From: Mesostigma viride
Taxonomy: Eukaryota; Streptophyta; Mesostigmatophyceae; Mesostigmatales; Mesostigmataceae
Assembly: GCA_009746045.1 (NCBI GenBank)
Contig: RPFO01002180.1
Span: forward strand, 1-40,932
Direction of reading: 5' to 3'
DNA length: 40,932 bases
Shown here in pieces: positions 33,009 to 39,485 of this stretch (positions are counted from its first letter, which is position 1; each line of letters opens with the position of its first letter). The translations under genes were made by a program, and so were the position numbers. The notes under the pieces were generated by a model. That model saw only the letters and a list, made by a program, of their open reading frames with translations. It was not told the DNA's origin and did no database searches.

Positions 33009-33212
33009 TCACACTTCCTTTTTCGTCTCCGCCTCCTCCTTGCCTCCCGTGCCGCGATCCGGATCCGGCTCGTCCCTTTCCGAATCGGAGCCGGACTCTT
33101 CCGAAATGATCTCCATGGCGACTTCCCTTCGCAGCCTGTCGAGTTGGATGCCGACGTACACCGATACGAAGATGGTGGTGGCCCAGCTCAGCGCGACCAG
33201 CGACCAATACAT
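33009..33212 (-). CDS. Small single-pass membrane protein with acidic tail
   Basis: A 67-residue protein: one transmembrane helix at residues 4-22 (SLVALSWATTIFVSVYVGI), then LDRLRREV and a highly acidic, Ser/Glu/Asp-rich tail. Start at 33212 (MYWSLV) was chosen because the AT-rich promoter 33213-33245 precedes it; that interval contains TTTGGCGCGG on the sense strand, an E2F-like site. The stop is 14 bases after the desulfurase gene, tail to tail. Confidence 0.65.
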   Translation of the reverse strand: MYWSLVALSWATTIFVSVYVGIQLDRLRREVAMEIISEESGSDSERDEPDPDRGTGGKEEAETKKEV

Positions 33213-33313
33213 GGTTGCGATAACTATCCGCGCCAAATTTTGTTTTCCTCGTTGAGCGCACGCGTTCCGCGCGGGAGAGATAATATCGCTCCCTCTTTTG
33301 AATACCCTCGATC

Positions 33314-33541
33314 ATGAGCAGCTGGACGAGTCAGTTCGTGTTGCCCGTGTCCGCGAAGACGCCGTTGGACGAAGACAGGGAGCTCGAGTCGTGGGCCCCG
33401 CCGTCAAAGCCCGCCGTCGCCGACCCCGTCCCGCCGCCTCCGAAGATCGAGGACCCGGTCGAGGCGTACGTGCGTTCGACGTACGTCCGCTCCAAGGAGA
33501 AAGTTCGTTCCGACGCGCTCAAAGATGCTCTAAGCTCATAG
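33314..33541 (+). CDS. Small acidic/proline-rich protein
   Basis: A 75-residue protein with PLDEDRELESWAPPSKPAVA and a proline run, then a helical end (YVRSTYVRSKEKVRSDALKD). No domain recognised. Its stop is separated from the next ATG by one base, so the two are probably co-transcribed. Confidence 0.6.
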   Translation: MSSWTSQFVLPVSAKTPLDEDRELESWAPPSKPAVADPVPPPPKIEDPVEAYVRSTYVRSKEKVRSDALKDALSS

Positions 33542-33542
33542 G

Positions 33543-34264
33543 ATGACGATGAACACGCGCTGTACGGAGATGTTGTTGGAGGTCCTCCTCCTGTTCATCT
33601 CCGTGTATCGCCGAGTCTGCCGCGCGATGCGCGAGTACTTCGCCCCCCCGAGAGGCGGTCCGGCCTGTGCGTGCATTCCGCGTACTTTTCGGATCTTTTC
33701 GACGGAGAGGATCTGACGGACATGTTCCTAGAGCTCGTCGACGAGAGCGGCGGGGAGTTGGACACGACGCCCGACGCGGTGATTTCGCGAATGTGTCCGT
33801 GGCTGTCAGGGTCGCATAAGATGTTCTCCGTGACCTACGACATCAACGGTAAGCGCTACGCCGTCACGTACTCGCTGGAGGATCCCGAGGCCCGTATACG
33901 CTTCCCGCCGTACAAGAGCCGCGACGATATAGCGACCCCCTCGCCCCCGATCCGCAAACAGATTTTGTCGGCTACTCTGGGTCACTACGTCCCCACCGAC
34001 GACGACGAAGACATAACGGACATCGTGGAGGAGCTGGCGGGTCCTGAGAGGGACTTCTACGAACGCGTAGGCTACCCCCAACACGTCTGGTGCGTCATAC
34101 GCCACGTCATCTTGCGCACGAAAAAGGAGTTCGACCACAAGTATTTAAGGGTTATCTACGCCGACGGCAACACGTCCTTTTTCCACCCGCTAACCGGTGG
34201 CTGCATGAACACGGGAGGAGTGTCTATATCGTCGTTTTATTCTCGGAAGGTCGACCAGCCCTGA
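33543..34264 (+). CDS. Membrane-anchored protein, interrupted by a frameshift
   Basis: The first frame, from ATG 33543, gives MTMNTRCTEMLLEVLLLFIS and VYRRVCRAMREYFAPP: an N-terminal hydrophobic helix with a basic flank. At the seven-C run 33643-33649 coding passes to a frame open to 34264, as if one base were missing. This second part (about 200 residues) is a soluble domain with an acidic start (SDLFDGEDLTDMFLELVDES), FSVTYDINGKRYAVTYSLED and VIYADGNTSFFHPLTGGCMN. No family recognised. It ends 9 bases before the VLTF2-like gene on the same strand. Confidence 0.65.
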
Positions 34265-34273
34265 TCCGCGGCT

Positions 34274-34999
34274 ATGGACTACGAGGAGGCGGAAAGCGTG
34301 TTTAGCGTATCGACGTGCGACGACACGGAAGCGCATCATTGCAACCCTTATATCGTCGCGCACGCCCAGCCGTTGTTGGATTTGCTTGACAAGAACGTGC
34401 GGTCTAGATGGCCTACGAAGACAGACGTGTGTTGTTGGTGGTGTTGTCACAAATTTGACACGGTGCCGTGTCCGCTTCCATTAAAATATAAGGAGAAACG
34501 AGGATATTTAGTAAAGGGTTGCTTCTGTTCCTTCAGCTGCGTGAAAGCGTTCAATTCGGACGAGAAGAGCGAGTACCTCCGCACATTCCGATTTTCCCTG
34601 ATATTCTCGATGGTTCTCAAGTTGTGGAGACTGAATCCGCACCGAGACCAGTCTCGCTTCAAGGGCGTGAGGACGGCCCCTCCGAGGACGTGCCTGACCA
34701 TGTTCGGAGGGGACATGACGATCGAGCAGTTCAGGGCGTGCACGACGTCCGAGATACACATGGTGGCCGAGCCCCCGTACGACATCGAGACGGTACAGCA
34801 AGTCCACTGCGTTCTGAAGATCCGCGAGAGGGATCGGACCATGAAGAAGGACGCGGCGCCACAAGCGCCGGCGGCCGCGAGTGACGGCGAAAAAAAGCCC
34901 GAGAAGGACCGCGAGCTGGCGCTGAAACGGTCCAAGCCCATGGTCAACAAGAGTTTCTCGCTCGACAAGTTCGTGGTTCACAAAAAGGCGAAGAAGTGA
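34274..34999 (+). CDS. VLTF2-like late transcription factor (zinc finger)
   Basis: A 241-residue protein with the hallmark of this nucleocytovirus family: DVCCWWCCHKFDTVPCPLPL (residues 51-70), KYKEKRGYLVKGCFCSFSCV (71-90). C54/C57 and C85/C89 are the likely zinc ligands. In poxviruses the counterpart is needed for late gene transcription, and relatives are found across the phylum, so this is a core gene and a good marker of viral origin. The C-terminal 80 residues are charged and low-complexity (EKKPEKDRELALKRSKPMVN). Expected to act at promoters of late genes such as the capsid gene. Confidence 0.85.
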   Translation: MDYEEAESVFSVSTCDDTEAHHCNPYIVAHAQPLLDLLDKNVRSRWPTKTDVCCWWCCHKFDTVPCPLPLKYKEKRGYLVKGCFCSFSCVKAFNSDEKSEYLRTFRFSLIFSMVLKLWRLNPHRDQSRFKGVRTAPPRTCLTMFGGDMTIEQFRACTTSEIHMVAEPPYDIETVQQVHCVLKIRERDRTMKKDAAPQAPAAASDGEKKPEKDRELALKRSKPMVNKSFSLDKFVVHKKAKK

Positions 35000-35001
35000 G
35001 C

Positions 35002-35292
35002 TCAGTGGTAGGTGCACGGACAGCCGTAGTGCCATTCCCATCCGTTTCTGTCGGTGTTCGCCACGATCACGTCGCCGAACATGGGCACGCCGAACGCGAA
35101 GGTTGCCTGAATGTTGAGCGCCTCCTCGCTTCTTTTTTGGGGGTTGTGGAGAGCGACCCCCCCGCACTTCCCATGGAACGAGAAGCAGGGAGTCGCGGTG
35201 TCGAGCACCGCTCGAATCGTCTTCTTCAGGTCATCTCGTCTCACGTAACACCCGGTTATGTCCGGATCGCAGCTGATGATCAAGATGTTCAT
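35002..35292 (-). CDS. Small cysteine-containing protein, unknown
   Basis: A 96-residue protein starting MNILIISCDPDITGCYVRRD. It has seven cysteines, including C-P-C near the end (EWHYGCPCTYH) and SFHGKCGGVAL, suggesting disulfides or metal binding. No family recognised. Start at 35292 was chosen because the 24-base AT-rich interval to the divergent gene at 35317 must contain both promoters. It ends 2 bases after the VLTF2-like gene. Confidence 0.6.
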   Translation of the reverse strand: MNILIISCDPDITGCYVRRDDLKKTIRAVLDTATPCFSFHGKCGGVALHNPQKRSEEALNIQATFAFGVPMFGDVIVANTDRNGWEWHYGCPCTYH

Positions 35293-35316
35293 ATTATCTA
35301 TTTCACTAATATACCA

Positions 35317-36663
35317 ATGTCGAGGTTCAAAAATGTTAAAAGGTCGGACTTTTCCAATATAAGCGACGAGCAACTCAACGAGCGTTCTTTGCAACTGATA
35401 GAAGCGATTGCCTCCGGTAAGTCGGTGCGCTCTTCCAAGAAGACCGTCGCCTCCGCCAAGACGAAACGAGGAAAAGGCAAGAGCAAAACGCGCGCGGCTC
35501 TCCCTTACGCGGGGATCACGTCGTCCTTCGCCCCCTCCCCCTCGACCATGTTTCAAACGATCGTGAGGCCGGACACGAGCGTCTTGACGGCGCCGCCCGC
35601 CAACGCCTTGAGCGCGATATTATCGGCCCTTGCCGCGTCAGGCGCCGACTTCGAACCGAGTACGGACGCGAGCCTGAATATGCAATCCGCCGCGCTCCAT
35701 TGCGGGGGAGGAGTCGCGAAGGGTCTTTCTCACGAAGATTCTCTGCGACTGTTCAGGGTCATCCAGCCGTCCGTACCCGTCCATTTGCTGAGAAGTCTCT
35801 CAAAAACGGAACTGTGCGCGTTGTTGGGCGACGAGATCGTGGCCGCCACCGTCCAAGAGCTTTGCGCGGGCCGGATGGCGAATCAGGCCGACACGAAATT
35901 GCGGCTGATAGAAGTACTATCCGTCCTCACCGGCATCAAGCGCCAGGCACTGCAGGAGCTCACCAAGGAGGAGTTGTGCGCCAATATCGCCGCGCGTCTC
36001 ACGAACAGTCAGAACTTCCAGATCCTCAGCGACACCGGGGGCAGCCCCACTCTCATGGGGGCGGAGTCTCTGAACTGGTCTCAAGCGGGAGAGGGCGGTT
36101 CGCAATTCTTGGCGGCGTTGGCGGGGTTGGGAGGTCAGGCCGCGACGTCACAACCTCCCGCGGCGGCTCTCGACGGCCAACAATTGCAGGCGATACTCGC
36201 GGGCATGCCCAAGGCTCCTCCTCCCATGCCCGCGCCCACTATCGGCCCGCACATGGCCGCTCCGTCCGGATTCTTGGGTCAGGCGTTGTCTCAAGGCGGT
36301 TCGCTCTTGAAAGATATAGGGAAGTCGGCGGCCGCGATGCCCTTCCAGGAGTTCACGAGGTACAACGACTCTCCCGTGTTGCGAGGGATTCGGATGGCGG
36401 GAGGGATGTTCGGGCTCGAAGGAGACGACAGGGTCCGGTTCTTGCAACAGAACTGGGGCGCCGTGAATCGACTCATGGGCGGTCAGGACGCCGGCTTATT
36501 CCGCAAGCTGTTGGGAGTCGCGTTGGAGGCGGGAGTCAATAAAGACAAGTCCGAGGCGGGCGCGGTTCTCAACATGATCCCCGATAGCGTGAAGACCATG
36601 GGCGGATGGTTAGGGGGCTTGGCGAAGAGCATGATCATGGCAAAACTCGCGGGCGGGGGGTAG
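35317..36663 (+). CDS. Protein with duplicated L-x-x-x-x-L-C helical domain; paralogue of the protein at 24763
   Basis: A 448-residue protein. The N-terminus is basic and Ser/Lys-rich (SSKKTVASAKTKRGKGKSKT). Residues of about 125-220 carry the domain shared with the protein at 24763: HLLRSLSKTELCALLGDEIV, ATVQELCAGRMAN, LIEVLSVLTGIKRQALQELT and EELCANIAARL. The C-terminal half is Gly/Ala/Pro-rich with SGFLGQALSQGGSLLKDIGK and GGWLGGLAKSMIMAKLAGGG, an amphipathic or membrane-seeking end. Both paralogues have this layout (L-C domain, then Gly/Ala-rich body), suggesting a shared structural role in the virion. Confidence 0.7.
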   Translation: MSRFKNVKRSDFSNISDEQLNERSLQLIEAIASGKSVRSSKKTVASAKTKRGKGKSKTRAALPYAGITSSFAPSPSTMFQTIVRPDTSVLTAPPANALSAILSALAASGADFEPSTDASLNMQSAALHCGGGVAKGLSHEDSLRLFRVIQPSVPVHLLRSLSKTELCALLGDEIVAATVQELCAGRMANQADTKLRLIEVLSVLTGIKRQALQELTKEELCANIAARLTNSQNFQILSDTGGSPTLMGAESLNWSQAGEGGSQFLAALAGLGGQAATSQPPAAALDGQQLQAILAGMPKAPPPMPAPTIGPHMAAPSGFLGQALSQGGSLLKDIGKSAAAMPFQEFTRYNDSPVLRGIRMAGGMFGLEGDDRVRFLQQNWGAVNRLMGGQDAGLFRKLLGVALEAGVNKDKSEAGAVLNMIPDSVKTMGGWLGGLAKSMIMAKLAGGG

Positions 36664-36773
36664 CGCCCACACACGTGGCCGCCCAGGAGAAAGTCACGCG
36701 CGTTTGCGACAAGAAATTGTGGTCTCAAGCGCATCTCGCGCGGGCGTCTCTCATAACTCGCGCTCTCTCTCGC

Positions 36774-37043
36774 ATGCACCGCCCGCAATGTTGTCGCGAG
36801 TGCTCCGACGTCTCTTGTCGACGACACTGCATGGACTGCGTTTCTTCCGTCGACAAGCCGATCGCCGAGGGTCGAGAGTCGAAGACGGCCGAGCGAGGCG
36901 GGCATCAGACGCGCGCGAGTCGCGTCACGAGAAAGCGCGCACCCAAATCGAAAAGTCCGCCGCCGAAGGCGCGACATCGTTCGTCGGGCAATCGGTCCTC
37001 GGTTCGGACGGGTCTGCACAAAAGTCTCATGCTGTGCGCCTAA
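36774..37043 (+). CDS. Small Cys-rich protein with basic tail
   Basis: An 89-residue frame starting MHRPQCCRECSDVSCRRHCM, with a Cys-x2-Cys pair, C-x4-C and C-x2-C in the first 25 residues, then a basic tail (VTRKRAPKSKSPPPKARHRS). A competing frame (36704-37075) also lacks recognisable features. I prefer this one for its zinc-finger-like spacing, but the whole interval 36664-37092 is poorly explained. Confidence 0.4.
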   Translation: MHRPQCCRECSDVSCRRHCMDCVSSVDKPIAEGRESKTAERGGHQTRASRVTRKRAPKSKSPPPKARHRSSGNRSSVRTGLHKSLMLCA

Positions 37044-37092
37044 CTCGGCTCGTAAAAAAACACAAGGGGAAATAGAGTGCGCTCTCGGCGAA

Positions 37093-37680
37093 ATGGAGAC
37101 CAGCACGTGCCCGAAGTGCCTGCTCGGCAAGACCCGCAATCAGTTCACGGGCCGGTCGTGGCGGACGGGGGGCGTGTGTCGACAGTGCTACTCCGAGTCC
37201 GTGCGCGCGTACCGCAGTTCCGAGGAGGGGTATTTCAGTCACCAGCTCTCGAACATCGCCAAGTCCCTGAAGGCCAAGGGCAGGGAGGTCCTCGTTCGCG
37301 AGAACGAACTCGTGGAGATTTACCGCGAGCAGGGAGGCCTGTGCGCTATCACTGGCATCCCCATGCACCACGCCCCGAATCACTTCTGGAGCGGTTACTG
37401 CGATTCCGCGAGCGTGGATCTCATCGATCCGAACGGTCCGTACACGAAACAGAACATCCGTCTCGTCTGCAACAAGGTGCGACACATGAAAGGCGCCGAC
37501 GCTCTTGATTCGTTCGTACGTTTTTGCGGTATCGTGACGCGTCACCAAGAGACGAAATCGGATCGTGACGACAAGACGGACCAATCAGAAAGCTCAGATT
37601 CCGGGTTTCCCGCCGAAAGTGCCCCGGTCGAGAAGGTTCCCATCGAAACCGTGAAAATGCGGTGGTCCGACGAGGTATAA
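37093..37680 (+). CDS. HNH-type endonuclease with N-terminal zinc ribbon
   Basis: A 195-residue protein. C6-x2-C9 and C29-x2-C32 form a zinc ribbon (TCPKCLLG; VCRQCYSE). The nuclease-like core follows: GGLCAITGIPMHHAPNHF, then SVDLIDPNGPYTKQNIRLVC, NKVRHMKG. The 'C-x-x-T-G-x-P-M ... D-x-I-D-P-x-x-x-Y-x-x-x-N-x-x-L-V-C' arrangement is common in free-standing HNH-like proteins of giant viruses and phages. The usual first His is replaced by S-V-D, so activity is uncertain. The C-terminal 45 residues are acidic and Ser-rich. Its stop is followed within one base by TATAAATG. Confidence 0.75.
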   Translation: METSTCPKCLLGKTRNQFTGRSWRTGGVCRQCYSESVRAYRSSEEGYFSHQLSNIAKSLKAKGREVLVRENELVEIYREQGGLCAITGIPMHHAPNHFWSGYCDSASVDLIDPNGPYTKQNIRLVCNKVRHMKGADALDSFVRFCGIVTRHQETKSDRDDKTDQSESSDSGFPAESAPVEKVPIETVKMRWSDEV

Positions 37681-37757
37681 ATGCGTTCGCGCTTCACGTT
37701 TGGCCCATCTCTCTCTCCCTCCATCTCGCAATCGGCCTCGCCTCACTCTACACGAAC

Positions 37758-38453
37758 ATGGCGTCCACGATCTGCCTCTTCGACAAGTTCGACCCCAAGA
37801 AGGTGTGTTTCCACGAGCCCAAGAGGACGGGGACGGGGTCCCTCACCGTGCACATGTTCTATGACAAGGACGACAGCAAGCACGAGAACCCGATTCGCAT
37901 CCAGACGCCGAGGATGCGCGCTCCGTTCGGCGTGAGCTGCTACGAGGCCAAGAACGCCCCCCCGCGCTACACGCTCGACCTGAGTTTCGACAACTACCTC
38001 GAGGAGGGCACGGATAGCAAGAAGTTCTACGACGCCTGGATGGAGCTGGACGAGCGCAACAAGTCTCTCTCCGTCGAGAAGAGCCTCGCGTGGTTCGGCA
38101 AGAAGATGACGGCGGAGGTCATCGACAACCTCTACACGTCCGCGATCAAGCCCTCGAAGAAGGAGGAGTACCCTCCCACTTTCAAGTGCTCGATCCCGTT
38201 CCGCAACAACCGGTTCGAGTGCCAGTTCTTCGACCAGGACCAGAACCCCGCGTCGGGGTTCGACGTCGTCAAGGGGTGCGACGTGCAAGTCATCATCGAC
38301 GTCCCGCGGCTCTGGTTCATGGACAAGCAGTTTGGATGCACCCCGATCGTGCGCTCCGTGCAGTTCTTCCCAAGCAACAAGCTCCCTCAGGAGTACTGTT
38401 TCTTGCAACGGGAGGACGAGGCGGTGGACGCGGAGGAGCACGCGGGCATCTAG
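37758..38453 (+). CDS. Conserved nucleocytovirus protein, possible single-stranded-DNA-binding protein
   Basis: A 231-residue protein starting MASTICLFDKFDPKKVCFHE. The FDKFD opening, the IQTPRMRAPFGV segment (about residues 51-62), the TLDLSFDNY segment and a C-terminal acidic tail (REDEAVDAEEHAGI) mark a protein family found widely in mimiviruses, phycodnaviruses and relatives. A two-family survey of viral single-stranded-DNA-binding proteins placed similar sequences with the phage T7 gp2.5 type, whose acidic tail contacts replication partners. I recall this match rather than derive it here, so the function is tentative. Full length and undamaged. Start at 37758 was chosen because 37681-37757 has a TATA-like TATAAATG. 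Confidence 0.7.
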   Translation: MASTICLFDKFDPKKVCFHEPKRTGTGSLTVHMFYDKDDSKHENPIRIQTPRMRAPFGVSCYEAKNAPPRYTLDLSFDNYLEEGTDSKKFYDAWMELDERNKSLSVEKSLAWFGKKMTAEVIDNLYTSAIKPSKKEEYPPTFKCSIPFRNNRFECQFFDQDQNPASGFDVVKGCDVQVIIDVPRLWFMDKQFGCTPIVRSVQFFPSNKLPQEYCFLQREDEAVDAEEHAGI

Positions 38454-38483
38454 TGGATTTTTTGTGAGGCTCTACTATAGACT

Positions 38484-38888
38484 ATGGAGACCACGACGTC
38501 GTCGTTGACGATCGGTTCCTCGCTCCTGGGCGTGGCGCATCTATGGGCGTTCGTTCTGGCCGCGAAATACTCGTCCGAAAGGACCTTTCTGGCCCCCACG
38601 GAATGGTGGTTGTTGCTCTCCACGGCCGTCACGGCCGTCGGAAACCTCGCGGCCGTGAAGTGGTCCAGGTCCAAACAGAACAGGTTGAACACGTTGAATA
38701 AGTTCTTGATCACCGGATTTCTGGTAGGAGGGGCCGTAGGTGTCTTGGCCATGATGATACCTGACATGTTGTCATTCTCTCCCAGGATCCATCCCATGTT
38801 CTGGGTGATGTTGAACACGTTGCTGACGGGCCCCATCTTTGCCTTCTGGTTAAAGGAAATGAATTCACATTTCGACATCATTTGCTAA
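38484..38888 (+). CDS. Membrane protein with about four transmembrane helices
   Basis: A 134-residue protein with hydrophobic segments at residues 14-28, 42-58, 73-92 and 104-122 (GVAHLWAFVLAAKY; WWLLLSTAVTAVGNLAAV; FLITGFLVGGAVGVLAMMIP; FWVMLNTLLTGPIFAFWL). A basic loop (KWSRSKQNRLNTLNK) separates the pairs. No family recognised. Same strand as its neighbours, 30 bases after the previous stop. Confidence 0.75.
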   Translation: METTTSSLTIGSSLLGVAHLWAFVLAAKYSSERTFLAPTEWWLLLSTAVTAVGNLAAVKWSRSKQNRLNTLNKFLITGFLVGGAVGVLAMMIPDMLSFSPRIHPMFWVMLNTLLTGPIFAFWLKEMNSHFDIIC

Positions 38889-38922
38889 AATTATCTGCTA
38901 ATACAATATATCCGAACTCGAA

Positions 38923-39444
38923 ATGGGTGCCAAGTCTTCCAAGGGTGCGGGAAACGCGAATCCGACACCAGAGTGCAAGGAGTCTAGTTTTTCGTTCGGA
39001 GGCATCATCGTGCACTCGATAGCCTTGTTAGGAGCGTTGTTCCTCCCGCTTTTCGCCGTCATGCCGGTTTACGCGATGATCGAGAGGAAGGAGGACGACG
39101 AAGATAAAAAGAAACTAAAACTCAATGTAACGAAGGCACTTTCCGGTTTTGCTTCCGGCCTCGTCTCGTTTTATATCGTCTTGCGCGGGATCATGGGGGG
39201 TAAAATGACAAACGCCGCTCTCCCCATCATCATGCTTATCGTGTTCTCCATCGCGCCACCGTTCGTATACGCTTTCGCTTATGACAAAATCATGCAACGG
39301 ATGAGAAAGGGCATTTGTCAACAATCGGACAAGGCCGCCGACATCGCTAAGACAACGTCGCCTGCACTATCTAACGGCGGCGGAGGTCCCACGCCCGATC
39401 AGACGTCGAAGCAAGTGCGGGACATCCAGCAGGCCGTGAAGTAG
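38923..39444 (+). CDS. Myristoylated-type membrane protein with three transmembrane helices
   Basis: A 173-residue protein. The start MGAKSSKGAG fits the N-myristoylation consensus (G2, S6, K7). Transmembrane segments at about 28-52 (IIVHSIALLGALFLPLFAVM), 72-90 and 97-118 (ALPIIMLIVFSIAPPFVYAF) follow, then a soluble tail with a glycine run. Myristoylated membrane proteins are typical of the inner membrane of these virions; that location is inferred. Confidence 0.75.
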   Translation: MGAKSSKGAGNANPTPECKESSFSFGGIIVHSIALLGALFLPLFAVMPVYAMIERKEDDEDKKKLKLNVTKALSGFASGLVSFYIVLRGIMGGKMTNAALPIIMLIVFSIAPPFVYAFAYDKIMQRMRKGICQQSDKAADIAKTTSPALSNGGGGPTPDQTSKQVRDIQQAVK

Positions 39445-39485
39445 AACAATTATTATCCCCGAGGATCGTATATGTCGTGTAAGAC

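Noticed and set aside
36704-37075. Alternative gene in the interval 36664-37092
   Set aside because: The frame has no recognisable features and overlaps the Cys-rich frame that I prefer; neither is strong.
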